Of a stretch of DNA of 64,000 nucleotides, positions 11,927-24,357 are shown piece after piece. Numbering within the stretch: position 1 is the first letter of the stretch; every line of letters starts with the position of its first letter. The notes beneath the pieces are model-generated. The model was not told the origin of the DNA. It did no database searches and was given only the letters and a program-made list of their open reading frames with translations. The stretch is taken from assembly GCF_009727055.1 (NCBI RefSeq), contig NC_052351.1:6446822-6510821 (forward strand). Reading direction: 5' to 3'. Origin of the DNA: Benincasa hispida. Taxonomy: Eukaryota > Streptophyta > Magnoliopsida > Cucurbitales > Cucurbitaceae. Made by a program: the position numbers and the translations under genes.

Positions 11927-12180
11927 CACTACTAGAAAAAACACATTTCTTGATGTTTGTAATTTTAAATACTTGACGCTTTTATGAAAAAAAATGTCAA
12001 GTAATAAGTGATTTTTAAAGAAAAATGTCAAGAAAATGTAAATATATATATATAGTTGAGGATAATTTTAATGAAAAATGTGGAAAAAAAAAAAAACGAA
12101 GGTAAGGAATTTTTCGATTTTTTTTTTTATGCTGACAGAATACTTGACAAATGTCAAGTTTTATAATTCATTCCTAGGAG
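11927..12180. mobile_element. Orphan CACTA-type transposon end
   Basis: CACTACTAGAAAAA at 11927 matches the terminal inverted repeat style of plant En/Spm (CACTA) elements. It is followed by subterminal TGTCAAG/CTTGACA-type motifs in both orientations (about 11974-12160), as these elements often have. No matching right-hand end (TTTTCTAGTAGTG) was found nearby, and there is no transposase ORF. It is probably a decayed non-autonomous copy. Confidence 0.5.
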
Positions 12181-14400
12181 CCTCAGTTTTTATTTACTCT
12201 CTTTTTCCAAAATTTAAATGATTTTTGTTCTACTGCACTTGTTAACCAATTTCAGTAAATCTTATATACCATATTGTTGTATTTATACCAAATTAATTAA
12301 TGATACTTATTTTTATTTTAGTTTATATTTTTAAATATTCAATTTTTTTTTATTGCACTTTTGATATATTTTTAATTTAGTTCTTTTACTGTTAACTCTT
12401 TTAGAAGACTTTAATATCTCTGTTAGTCATTTTCGTCTTCTGAAAATATTTATTTTATATTATGTATTTTTCATGATTGAAAATTATTGCTGTTATTGCA
12501 TTGTTTGACAAAAATTAACTTTTAAACAAATAATATGGATTAATTTTGAGATTTGTTTGAAAGTATATCATCTATATTTAAATATTTAAAAGTTTACTCA
12601 TTAAAATGGAATAGAAGGACAGGAACCGTTTTTCTAAAAAAGAAATGATATATTTTTTTTGTTATTATATAAAATTAAATAATTTAATATTAATAAAAAT
12701 ATGTTACGAAGTATTAAATGCGGTGTTAAATAGTTTGAAATAAAAAAAGGTTTATTAATTAATACGTTTAACTAATGAAAATGTACATGATAGTTATTAA
12801 AAAAAATTGTCGACTTAAAGTTAAACACACTGGTTATTATTAGACTAACAAGAAAGAGGAAGAAGCCTTATTGTTTATTGATTCCATTTGCATCCCAAAA
12901 TCAAATGATTTTTGTTTTTCTACTCATTGGATTAAAATATCAATCACTATTTTGAATAATTAAGGTTGAACTCATAATTAGTATATCCACTATTTTTTTT
13001 AGAGAAAAAAACATATGAATTAAATTAGTCTTGCGAACTTGAGTTCAATTGATATAGATTTGGATTATCAACTTCGAGATCTGAGGTTTAATTTTCCTAC
13101 CCACATTCTTAAAGAGCAAAAAAAAAGTTAGTCTCAACTTTATTATTTCTTTTATTAATTATTTTTTATTAAAATGCCAATCACTATTTTGAATAATTAA
13201 GGCGGAGCTCATAATTAGTATATCCACTATTTCCTCCTAAACTTAAATTCAATTGATATAAATTTGGATTATTAACTTTCATAGTAAAAAGGAAAGTTAG
13301 CCTCATCTTTATTATTATTAATTAGCCGTATGAGATTATTGAAAGTGGTATACATATACACATTATTGAAAGATATCATCATTTTATTTTATTTTTCAAA
13401 TCCAAACTTATAATTACTACTTTTCACTAATTTCTTTGTTAATTTGTAGCTTACATTCTAGGTGCATTTTAAATAACAAGTCAAGTTTTAAAAAGCTAAA
13501 AAAAAAAAAAAAAGATTTATTTTATTGTTCTTTTCATTTTTAAAATTTAATCTAGATTTCAAGTGTTTAGTAAGAAAATATGAATTTTTTTTTTTGTACA
13601 TAATAAAATTAGAAAAATAAACACAATTAAAAAAAAGAACAAATGATTAATAAACGGATTTGAATTGTCATGAAAGTTGTTGTATACCGAATAATTAGTT
13701 TCTCAAATTAATATAATAAACCAAATAATCTATTCTACAACTACAAGAGATAGATCTACCCCTATACAGAATACCAACCAAACATCAAAATCTGAATCAA
13801 ACAAATATGAAGTTACATATCCAAGAAGAAATCAATCTGTTTCTCATAGCATCCAAAGGAAATAGGTGATTCAGGTTTGGGGGTGAAATTGTCAGCCACA
13901 TGCATGTAAGTTTAAAAGTTAATTAATTGAAAAGAAGAGGCAAATGGGCATTGTTTTTAGAGACTATATGGCTGATCCATCTTTTTCACTTCATATTCAA
14001 TGGCTCAACACTGACCATTAACTAACTTACTTCACATCCCCACTTCATGTGTTTTCCTTTTCATACACATTATTTTTGGCCTATTTCCAAAGTCTTTCAA
14101 TAATTTCTTACACCCAAAAAAATAAAAAATAAAATAAAAGCTGCTCACTGAGGGCTGACCTAACCCCTCTCATGTTTCAAAATGCCCAAAAAGGCAGAGC
14201 CCTTTTCCACTGTCGCCCCTTCCTCATTAAAGGTGCTGTTAAGAAATCGACCTAAGGTGTAAACAGTAGTGAAAATGATACTCTGATTCACTTTAACGAA
14301 TAAATAATCAATCAATGGTAATCTAAATAAAGTGGGTCTCATTTGATTACGTTCTAACATCTGGGGCTCACTTTCAAATTTGTTGTTAAAAATGCAAGTT
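12181..14400. other. AT-rich intergenic DNA with an internal duplication
   Basis: No gene is recognised. A diverged direct duplication of roughly 225-230 bp is present: copy 1 from about 12930 and copy 2 from about 13160. Both contain 'aatcactattttgaataat' followed by 'ctcataattagtatatccac' and later 'aattcaattgatat'. The rest is poly-A/T rich. The small ORF at 14160-14360 has no recognisable domain. Confidence 0.5.
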
Positions 14401-14404
14401 AATT

Positions 14405-14640
14405 GACAATTGGAGGGTGCTCATCCAATTGCGTTTGTAAATTGTGCTGATACGAATACCATTACAATTATTGATATTGTTATTACATGAAAATTATAAA
14501 TCTACCACATTTACTGTCACCGTAATCATTATTGTTAGGGTCAAATAATAACAGTAATAATGATAGTAAATGTGGTAGATTCATCATTCTTAATAAACGT
14601 GATAAAAAAATCCAATTATGTTTGCATTTGTGATCAATCA
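14405..14640. repeat. MITE-like inverted repeat
   Basis: The arms 'aatctaccacatttact' (about 14500-14517) and 'agtaaatgtggtagatt' (about 14565-14582) are inverted copies around a short AT-rich centre. The outer parts also pair imperfectly ('taatcattattgtta' against 'taataacagtaataatga'). The total span is about 200 bp with no ORF. This fits a hairpin-forming MITE, although its ends are unclear. Confidence 0.5.
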
Positions 14641-15022
14641 CAATTAATCTATCAATAATATCTTATTACAATTACATCAAATTTAATTATGAATTGACAA
14701 ATTTGGCCTAAAATTTACGCAATTAGTTACCAAAGTGTTAACTATGTTAACGACAAAGAGAGAGCAATTTATTATTAAAGGGACAAATGTTAGGATTAAA
14801 ACTGTAAATAGCTAAACTTCAATGCTGGATCATTTTGAACGCAAAATTTTGCAATTAAGACCACCTTCTTTAATTTTATGCCTAGCTTCTAATAAATAAA
14901 ATAAAAAATAATACATTATTTTCCCTCTTTTTAATGGCTTATTGTTTTCATTGATTTTGTATGTAGAAAACACTTAGCTTTATTTGGCTTTAATATTATT
15001 TCTACGCTTTCGATTGTATATT

Positions 15023-15023
15023 C

Positions 15024-15055
<32 letters not shown>

Positions 15056-15066
15056 GTTATTGTTAT
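15023..15066. repeat. (ATT)n microsatellite
   Basis: About eleven ATT units run from 15023, followed by two TTG-substituted units. It is a simple-sequence repeat in AT-rich intergenic DNA. Confidence 0.85.
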
Positions 15067-15477
15067 GTTGATGTTGCAGCAGTTTCCTTTCATATTTTGT
15101 TTTTGACGTCGTTGTACGTTTTGGTTGTCTATTTGCGGTTATTAAATAAGGATCTGTCAACTTGTAAGTAAAGCTTTACCCTCTTTGAAAATTCATATTG
15201 AACAGTAACCTGAAATGGCATTGACGGATCCCACACTACACTACTTTTGGGGTTTTCTTTATAATATTGTCTTATTTAAAGAAGTCATTTTAGGCATTTA
15301 CTTACTTTCAAAGATTTTAAGTTAAAAATTTTTAGTCAATTTCAAGATTAATTTAAGTACTTACCCACGACATGATATGAGATAAAAGAACTCGATTCTT
15401 CCACTCTTATATTTCTTTTTAACTAAAAAAAACTACCAAATATTTTAACAGAAATTATTTCAAATGATAAAATTGTC

Positions 15478-15650
15478 AAAAAATATTTATAAAATATAAT
15501 AAAAGTTTAGAATTTATAAACGATAGATACTAATAGGTACTAATAGACTTCTATCAGTGTCTATCAATATCACTGACAGACACCGGTAGAAGTTTGTATC
15601 TATCATTGATAAATTATGTTATTTTACTATATTTAGTAAATGTTTTGGTT
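15478..15650. mobile_element. Short MITE with GATAGA/TCTATC core
   Basis: The core (about 15520-15605) holds alternating 'gatag' and 'ctatc' units such as 'acttctatcagtgtctatca' and 'cactgacagacaccgg', flanked by AT-rich arms of the type 'aaatatttataaaatata'. I recall this kind of sequence as common in cucurbit genomes. No ORF is present. Exact ends are not defined. Confidence 0.55.
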
Positions 15651-15735
15651 GTTTTTTTTTTTTAAAAAAATTGAGTTGTTTTCATCGTATTTGTTAATAT
15701 ATAAATATATGTTATGTTCTATAAAAAGAAATTCA

Positions 15736-15865
15736 AATGGTAAAACTGTTGAAAATATTTATAAGATATAGCAACATTTTAGAATTATCAGTGATAATAT
15801 AATTGATAGTTCTAAAATGTTATTATATTTTATAAATATTTTAGTTTATTTTTCTATATTTAAAA
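15736..15865. mobile_element. Second MITE-like hairpin of related type
   Basis: The left arm 'aaaatatttataagatatag' with 'aacattttagaa' and the right arm 'ttctaaaatgtt' with 'atattttataaatatttt' are inverted copies around a centre containing 'tatcagtgata'. The arms resemble those of the neighbour at 15478-15650, so this may be an internally deleted copy of the same family. Confidence 0.5.
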
Positions 15866-16879
15866 ACAGTTAAAAAAAAGTATGTACTGTTCAAAGAATT
15901 TTTTTATAACTCTTGGTGTACTTTCCATTTACCTTTTTCAAAAAAGAAAGTATTGCAAAATTTTAACGAAACTTGATTTCGATTTTATTCCCTCTGAAAT
16001 TTGGGTAAAGATTGCAAAAGAGTTCTCTCTAAGTATGAATATAAATAAAGAAAACATAGACGTGAGCTATTTTTATAATTAAGCTTAAATCTCTCATTGA
16101 AAAAAAAAGTTATTAAATGAGCCATTATATATATTATGGTCCCTTCAAGGATATCCAATAAAACAGAAGGCATCATATTATAAAACAACTCACAAGACAA
16201 AAGGAATAGGAGTAGACAATTAGAGTTTATAATGACAATGATATTTTTTTAGTCAAACATACCTAATTATATATTATCTCTCAATATTTCATGATGTATG
16301 TATAATTTCCTTGAATAAGAAAGAGGATAGGATAGATGATAAAGTTTACACATGACATAAATACCATATAAATTATATATTTAGAAAAGTAAAAAGATAT
16401 TAAAAATTAAATGCAAACATATGGGCATTTAGTGAAAGAGGTTGAAATAGAGATGTAAAAGTGAAGAGTTAAAAAGGTGAATGAATAAAAATGAATGTGA
16501 GAAGGAGAGCGGTATGATGCATGTGAGAATAGTTAGCATGAAAAGGAATGGCACAAAGATACAATTAATATATGTCTATGCATATAATGTAAATCTACAT
16601 TTAGAAAGAGGGAAGTGGTCCTTATCTTGTTCTACTTCAACAGCATGGTCATAATGTGCCAACCAAGCAATGCCCCAAATCTTCCAAAACCTTCCTAATC
16701 CCTCCATCCTCCTTCACATTTGTCCCTATCTCTCCATTTGGGTTAGGGTTTAGGGACATTTTTATCTTTCTTTACAACAAGATTATTGCAATTGGCATCA
16801 CCCATTGCCTTGATGCCAACGTCGTCACATGATGCTTATTATCTTACAAATAAGTCGATGCTAATTTGTCCAATAGACA

Positions 16880-16904
16880 TATATATATATATATTTATAT
16901 ATAT

Positions 16905-16937
<33 letters not shown>

Positions 16938-16940
16938 ATC
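16880..16940. repeat. (AT)n microsatellite
   Basis: An almost uninterrupted AT/TA dinucleotide tract of about 60 bp that can form a hairpin. No gene is seen within 800 bp on either side. Confidence 0.85.
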
Positions 16941-18463
16941 AATACGATCGAAAGAAATTATGAAAGTTGCATTTTAGTCTAACGGTATATATATTTTATT
17001 TGAAAAGTCTAATGTATTTTATAAAAGAATAAACTTACTTTTTTTTAAATGAAAATATTATGCATTCACATAAATTAAGAGACCCAAACAAAAAAAAAAT
17101 GGTTAAAAACAAGTTTAGAGAAACATTTAGGGTGTGTTTGGTATGTGATAAAAGTAGAGAGTTGATTTGAGTTGAGTTAGTCTAGAGAGTTATATTATCT
17201 GAGGAGTTAAATTGTCTGTGTTTGTTATGCATAGTGAGTTGAGTTGGTAATTATTGCTGTGTTTGTTGTGTAGAGTTGAGTTGGAGGATCTGATGTAGTT
17301 TTTTTAATGAGATTAGTTCTATTTTTTTTTTTTTTTTTTTATTTCATTCTTTCATTCTTAGTTTTATGCTTTTCTATTGTTCGATTAATTTTCAAATATA
17401 CACGTATTTTTTTCAAATCATTTATGACAAAACTGGACAATCTCAAATTTTTTTTCCTCAATTTGTAGAGCATAATACATTATTTTTCATATATTCTTTT
17501 CAAAAACTGTAATAATTCTAATTCTCTTCAATCGTAAAACATACCAAAAAAATATATTTCATATTGCTGCTCAATAATTGGTATATTGTATATTGAATGT
17601 TTGTATATATATTGAAGTATATATATATTTCAATATTGAATGTTTGTATGTTATATATATAAAAAAAAAAATTCACAAAATATATGTTCTTTTCGATACT
17701 TATAATATTAGTTATATTTACAAACACAAAAAGTACATGTTTTCAAGTACGCAAAAGTGGTCTTCAATAATTCTCATGATCGAAAAGAGGTCTTCAACAG
17801 TATCCATCTTTATAGGGAAAGGGATATACAAGTTGTTCTATTTGGCGGATTATGTTTCATGATTAAGAAGAATAGCAAACGATGTGGTATTGGGCATATT
17901 GGGTTATAGTTTTGATTTATGATGTTTATTTACCAATGTACCCATAATAATCTAAAAATACAGGGCTTTAGTGGGTTTTTTTTCCAAGGATAGGTTTGAG
18001 GGTATTTTAGTTAAGTTTTTTTAAGGGCCTAGTGGGTTTTTTTTTTTTTTTTTTTTTTTTTTAAAGGGCCCAATGTACCTATAATAATCTAAACTTGTCA
18101 TACTCCTAGTCCTAGGACAACAAATTTTCACCGAAAGATGTGTTAAAACGATGTATATAGAAAAAACATGCATTTTTCCATATTTTCAAAACTTGGTGAA
18201 CCGATTGTATGAATATTGGTGTACAATATTTTTTTAATTCTTATGTCACCAATTAGAAATATATTTTTCAGAAATTAAATATTGGTTATAATATTAATAC
18301 CATCGTTTCATTACAATTACATAATTTTTTTAAAAAAAAAATTCAATTTTGATTGTGAAACAATAGTACGACATACTAAAATTAATCCTGAAACTAGCTT
18401 GATAATAACACACCAAAATGTATAGAATATGATCTTATTGAAGCTGAAAAAAAAAAGAATTGA

Positions 18464-18907
18464 AATGAACATATTATTAGATAAAAAAAAAATTACATAA
18501 CAGTACTATTTCACCCATAATTCATCAAAAATTTGAGAAGTATCAGAGGAGGTGAAAAACAATGAGGATCTCGTTGATCATGAGCGAGATCCTCATTTTT
18601 TTTCACCCATTGAAATGAATATATTTATTTATCAAATGAATGTATTATTAGATAAATAAAATTACATAACAGTACTATTTCACCCATAATTCATAAAAAA
18701 TTTGAGAAGTATCAGAGGGGTGAAAAACAATGAGGATCTCGTTCATGAAGAGGATCTAACTCATGAGGGGGATCTCGCTCATCGCTCATCATGAGCGAGA
18801 TCCTCATTGTTTTTCACCCATTGAAATGAACGTATTATTAGATAAAAAAAAATTACATAACAGTACTATTTCACCCATAATTCATCAAAATTTTGAGAAG
18901 TATCAAA
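18464..18907. repeat. Three tandem units carrying GAGGATCTCG palindromes
   Basis: Units begin at about 18464, 18635 and 18825, each with 'aatgaa', 'tattattagataaa', 'acataacagtactatttcac' and 'aatttgagaagtatca'. In the first two units a palindromic block follows: 'ggtgaaaaacaatgaggatc' pairs with 'gatcctcat' plus 'tttttcaccc'. The third unit ends before that block. The palindromic block differs in length between units, so it has been rearranged. Confidence 0.7.
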
Positions 18908-19510
18908 TTAAAAAATATAATGTCACCAACCATTAATAAAAAAATTTGTGAACTAGTATTCCCAAAAAAATGTGACCAACAATTAACAAATAACATATTT
19001 TCATAAAATAAAAAATAAAAAAAATAAGTCCTAAAAAAAGAGATACTCTAAACCTCAAAATAACGGAAAAATCCATTAGATAATGAACTATTGGTTCTAA
19101 GCCAACAAACCTCCATAAACTAATTAGGAATGATTTGTACAATTAGTTTGGACCTCACAAGAAACACAAAATAATGATAGTTAGATTAGAAATAAAATAA
19201 AATAAATTGAACTAAAGAGTAACCAATAAAAACATACCTTTCTTTAGTGCTTAAAGACAGTGAAAATATGAAACGTGGAAAAAGACAGTAGAAATATAGT
19301 GGAGAAATAGTGGAAATATAAAACATATGAGTGGTAATTAAAGAGTTAAATTAATTTAAGTGTTAGTTGAAAGTAAGTAGCAGCTACGTTGGTAGTAAAG
19401 TTAAGTAAATACAAATAGTAAAGTCAAGTAAATAGAAATAACATATTTCCATAAAAAAAAAAAAAAAAAAAATGAGGATCTCGCTCATGAGGATCTTCAT
19501 GATCGAGATC

Positions 19511-19915
19511 CTCATTTCTAGCGAGATTTTCTTCTAAAGCGAGATCCTCATCACAAAATTAGCGAGATTCAGCCCACATTTCTAGCGAGATTTCCTTCTA
19601 GAGCGAGATCCTCATCACAAAATTAGCGAGATTCAGCCCACATTTCTAGCGAGATTTCCTTCTAGAGTGAGATCCTCATCACAAAATTAGCGACATTCAG
19701 CCCACATGTCTAGCGAAAACCTCATCACAAAATTAGCGAGATTCAGCCCACATTTCTAGCGAGATTTCCTTCTAGAGTGAGATCCTCATCACAAAATTAG
19801 CGAGATTCAGCCCACATTTCTAGCGAGATTTCCTTCTAGAGCGAGATCCTCATCATAAAATTAGCGAGATTTCCTTCTAGAGCGAGATCCTCATCACAAA
19901 ATTAGCGAGATTTCA
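19511..19915. repeat. 64-bp minisatellite (about 6 copies)
   Basis: Full units of 64 bp start at 19559, 19623, 19733 and 19797. Shortened units lie at 19687 (46 bp) and 19861 (41 bp), with partial units at both ends. Each unit contains three AGCGAGAT sub-motifs ('ttagcgagattcagcccaca', 'tctagcgagatttccttcta', 'agcgagatcctcatcac'). The 15-mer gagcgagatcctcat also occurs in the palindromes at 18570-18815, which links the two arrays. Confidence 0.85.
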
Positions 19916-20275
19916 CTTGTCCAGGGTTGAAGTTTCGACTTATGTACAACCCTTTATACATATTGTTTCCAAGTTTTTCTTTGTTTGTCGAGTTCTCAAC
20001 GTTCGACCTCTACATTAATCCAATCCTCAACGTGCGACTTCTAGCAAAACAACAATATTTCTCTAATATAAAAGACCTAATATTTCTCTAATATAATAAG
20101 TTTTGAAAACAACCATATTAATATAAAAGGTCCTAGTTTTGAGGGGATAAAAAAAGGTGAGTTTTAAGTGAGTAAAAAAAGATTTTAATAACCCATAGGT
20201 TTTCTTTATGGACGTAACAAACATGGGTAATAAATACCCACCCAATTCAACTCATATCTATTTATCAAACACCCC

Positions 20276-23200
20276 CTTCCATAACATGTTTCCACGCTTA
20301 ACTAACGGCCTTTTTGGGAGTACACACAATGACGGTATGCATGCAATCCTAATATAGTATTAGTAGTACATAACTTCCTTTTTGCAGCATCAATTAATTT
20401 TTGTTTATATTATTGGCTGCCCTTTTTTCACCAGATATTTTGATCACATACATTTTTTTTTTTTTTTTTTCATATACTATGAATTTATCTTTATAAATAT
20501 CCGTGAACCCTCTACATCTTTGTCAACGATTGCCACTTAATTTTTAAAAACATACTAATTTAAAGGAATATGAAAATTTTCCATACTTCCATTCTGGTAG
20601 TACTATAAATTTTCTTATCAATCAGTTTAGGTGGCAACAATGTAAGACCAATTGACTTTATTCCTTCATAACACATAAATAGTTGATATGCAAAAATAAA
20701 ATAAAATAAAATAAAAAATCGAAATTAAAGCATATTAATTTGAAATAAAGTAGAAGAAAACTTGTAGATGTACCTAACTCAAATAAGAATAATGTACAAT
20801 ATTTTTGTTTTTAATCTTATGACCTAAAAGCTTAAGTTAGTAGGTATTGAAGGAAAATTTAATATAATATCTAACACTTCTTCTCACTTGTGGGCTTGAA
20901 ATATATGAAAGGTCTAACAAGTAGAAGTGAATAATATTGCAGGGGCTTGAACACGGGAATTCATTGGATCATCTACTCTAATACTATCTTAAATGACCAA
21001 TTATTCGGAAAATTTAAAGTAATGAATGAAGGCAAATTTAATATAATATCTAGCCTTTAACGAATTAAAGATTTGTACCAAATTGAATTAATAGCAGAAA
21101 ACACACAGCTATCGGACATGGAGGCATTAAAAAGAAAGGCTAGGCCTATAAAGTATTAATTCTTGTTTCCTCCTACCCGGCCTCCTCGTCTTGTATCCAT
21201 CGTGGATCCTTATCAATAACTCAAAACCCTATTTCATTTTAAAAAGTACTTCACAAAGTAAAAGAATTTTGCAAAGCACCTTGTTATATATATTACAAGT
21301 CATCAAAATGCCATTCTTTAAAACAATTTTGAAATAATATATAGAATTTCAAATTGGTAGAAAAAAAAAACAGTTAAACAAATAGTATTGTTGAGAATAT
21401 TTCTAAAAGAGAGTGACCTCGCCTTATTTATAAGACTTCTCTCCTTATAAATTGATTTTGAGATAAAATTCAAAATTTATATTGATTCAATATCATAACT
21501 CATAACTTAATTAAGAGATTAACGTGTAAGAAGCCTATAATATTTAGTAAGTGTTTAAAAGAATTTCAATTATAGCAAACCAGGTAAAGTGAATTTGATC
21601 CTCGTACACCTGTTACAAAATAGAAGTAATTCCACCATCATTGTCTTTAAAAACAGTTCCAACAACCTACTTATATATATGCTAACTAGTTAAAGATATT
21701 TATTATCAATATAAAAGTCAATGCTCTCAAATTTTCACCCACACGTGTTTTTTAAATAAGAAAAGAGAACTAACAAACTTCTAAACAACGAAAATGCTAT
21801 ACTTTCAAATCATGGTTCACAAATTCTATTTTTGACCTTTTTTTTTTTTCATGTGAAATTTTAGTAGTAAAAGGAATTGGCAAAAATCAAAAACCAAAAA
21901 GTAAAACGAAAAAAGTTTTAAACCTAATATTAAATTTTCGTCCAAATGTCAATATTTTCATCGATATTTTTACGTTTTTATAGATTTTTTATTGGCATAA
22001 CAAGTGAATTAAACCCACCAAATACCAAAATAAATAAATAAATAAATCATCAGAGTACCACTAATATAAATATAATATAAATAATATACATATTAACTTG
22101 TTTGGAAATCATAAAATGTTTATTTGATATTTTTAATTTATTTTTGAATTTTTTATTTTTATATTTTTTTCTAGAAATAATCATCGAAATCGATATTTTT
22201 ATCGAAATTTTTGTAAAATTAAAATCTCGATGTTTTTATCGACTTTGGTATTAAGATAGCCTTAATTTTTCAAAAAGTATTATGAAAATAAATTAAAAAT
22301 AATATTGGAAAAAATGAATTGAATAGGAGTATGAACAAGTTTGAATAGAGATATAATGCCAAAAAGCAAGTGTGCAAGGAAAGAGAGTTGAAGTTAGGGT
22401 TAGGCCCATGTCTTTCACTAAATGCCATTATCAAAGCTATCAATGCTTCCCTCCAAATCTCTCCTCCATTTCATTTCCCAATACAACCTTTTTCCATCTC
22501 TCTTTTTCCTTCTCCATCCATTTCTTCTTTTCAATTTTGAGTTTTGAATTTTGAATCTCCTTTCCCCTTCTTCTGCCACTTTCAATATGTATTTTTATAC
22601 TTGTTTTTATTTTCTTTATCTCTTTTCATACCTTTTCTTTAATGATATTATATGATATTTTCTTTTCTTTTTGCAATATTATTTTACTATATAAAGGATA
22701 GGGAGGGAATTTGAATCCACACCATCATAAGTAAAGAGGAAGTTTGGGTCATTAACAATTCAATAATGTTCAAATCATTTAGACTTTGTTTGAGAATCAT
22801 TGAATGTTTGGTTTTTAATTTTTGAAAATTTTTTCTTGACGACCTTACTACCAATTCAATTAAAGCTTGCTTTGTGGACTATGATGGAAGAGCTGTGGCA
22901 TGACCTGAGGAGATGAAGGTGATTCTTGTTCCAGTGAATACAACCTATTCTTTGTGATTGCTTTGCGAGCTTAACTTCTAGACTTTTTTTTGGCATTATG
23001 ACTAAAAAGTTCATATTTACAATAAAAATGAGTAAAATGACTATCAGAAGGAAGTAGTAAATGGGCTTAATTCTTCCTATGTCTTAGTGTATTGTCGTCC
23101 AAGCTACTCCTTTTCCTTTGGTTCATCGCACCACAGGAGCCTGATCAATATCAATATATGGAAGACGTAGCTTTCAATTCTCCTTCGTCTGTAAAGAAGA

Positions 23201-24094
23201 GCGCTTGCTACTAATAAAAAAATAAAGCTTATAAACATTATTTTTATGACTTATCTCTATGTTAGGAGTAGAAGCAAAATCCCACTTTGGTTAGGAAAAT
23301 GAATGATAATGAGTATTTAAGTAATAGCAATTGTCATGAGGTCTTTTGGATGGTTCTAAAACAAAAGTTATGAGAGTTTATATCTAAAGTGGGCAGTATC
23401 ATACCATTGTAGGGATATGTCAGGGTCGTTGTCCCTATCAATTGGTATCTTCAGCCAAATTGACTCGAGATGTATTGACGTGTCTCGAGATGAAGAGTAA
23501 GTAAGGACAATAATCAAAGTAAAGTCATAGTTTCAAAAAAATTGTTCTGTTTTTAAATTTAGCTGGAACTAAAGGTGTCTTTATATAGATAAAAATTATG
23601 ATTAAAATATGGGTAGGAAACAAATATAAATTTGAAAAAGAAAAGAGAAGAAAAAGAAAATCTTACTAAACGGATCGTTGATGCAAAAGGTTTAATTTGA
23701 AAAAAATGTCAAAAACAAAATTTGGTCAGATTTATGGTAATAGAGGCTGATTTGCACGTGATTTCCATTTTTGATAATGCTAAAATGTCCTTGAGAATCT
23801 TTAATACACAGTAACGGTTTTACTAAATTTAAGGTATCTAATTATTTTAAAAACCTCTTATCTTTTCTTTAAAAATTGAGATTTATATATTAAAATATTA
23901 TATATGTTTTCAGATTTATTTACAAATTATATATAACATTTTTTTTTCAGATTTATTCCAAATACTGTTATCCAAATACAATTTTAAATTTTAAATTTTA
24001 AATTGACGATTAACCATTGCCCTCCTTTGCAATTGATCATGGATTATGTAGACTTGATCAGACCTAATATTGATGACATTTAGATTTCTATGAA
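20276..24094. other. Intergenic AT-rich DNA, no gene recognised
   Basis: It is AT-rich with short simple repeats ('aaaat' runs near 20695-20717, 'aaat' runs near 22030-22048) and pyrimidine-rich DNA at 22440-22570. The ORF at 22372-22554 follows that composition and has no recognisable domain. Nothing at 22840-23500 could be matched to a gene family. The Copia element that starts at 24100 ends this stretch. Confidence 0.5.
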
Positions 24095-24099
24095 TTTTG

Positions 24100-24249
24100 T
24101 ATTAGGCTTAAAGGTTAGTTAAAGGTTTGTTGTAAATATTGTTAATTTGCTATTTTTGTTATCTCTTGCTTTCCATTGTGTAAATGCCTATAAAGGCTTT
24201 TCTGATTAATAAATGAGATATGCAAGATTTTATTTAGTCCTGCTTAATA
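24100..24249 (+). mobile_element. Copia-A 5' LTR (150 bp)
   Basis: It begins TATTAGG and ends CTTAATA, just before a PBS-like TGGTATTAGAG at 24250. It matches the LTR at 46481-46631 along its whole length, with about nine substitutions and two small indels counted by eye. The ends form the inverted repeat TATTA/TAATA instead of the usual TG..CA. The 5 bp before it (ttttg) and the 5 bp after the distal LTR (ttctg) match at four positions, as expected for an old target duplication. Confidence 0.85.
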
Positions 24250-24260
24250 TGGTATTAGAG
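24250..24260 (+). other. Copia-A primer-binding site
   Basis: TGGTATTAGAG directly follows the LTR and differs by one base from the initiator-tRNA-Met PBS TGGTATCAGAG. Confidence 0.7.
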
Positions 24261-24357
24261 ATTAACTCAAAAATATCTTCCCTCTAAAATTTCTTTCCCT
24301 CATCTTCTCCATGATCGGAAACGGAAACCCAACTTCTTCTTAAAACTCCAACTCCAT

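Larger units (their letters stand above)
17128..20275. mobile_element. Probable non-autonomous hAT-like element (about 3.1 kb)
   Basis: The left end reads 'tagggtgtgtttggtatgtg' and continues with repeated GAGTTG units. The right end, read on the minus strand from about 20275, gives 'gggggtgtttgataaatag' followed by 'atgagttgaattggg'. Terminal GGGTGTTTGG with subterminal GAGTTG repeats is typical of plant hAT-like non-autonomous elements. No transposase is encoded. The interior holds palindromic tandem units (18464-18907) and a 64-bp minisatellite (19511-19915). I could not find a convincing 8-bp target duplication, so the extent is tentative. Confidence 0.45.

Noticed and set aside
16735..16756. 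Telomere-like TTAGGGTTTAGGG
   Set aside because: Only about two imperfect units; too short for an interstitial telomere and common by chance in plant leaders.
17518..17862. Tyr/Ile-rich ORFs on both strands
   Set aside because: They are products of AT-rich simple sequence inside a probable DNA transposon.
19511..19915. CRISPR-like array
   Set aside because: The repeats are contiguous without unique spacers, in plant nuclear DNA; it is a minisatellite.
22372..22554. Small gene in a pyrimidine-rich stretch
   Set aside because: The ORF simply follows TC-rich composition; no family motif and no convincing exons up- or downstream.
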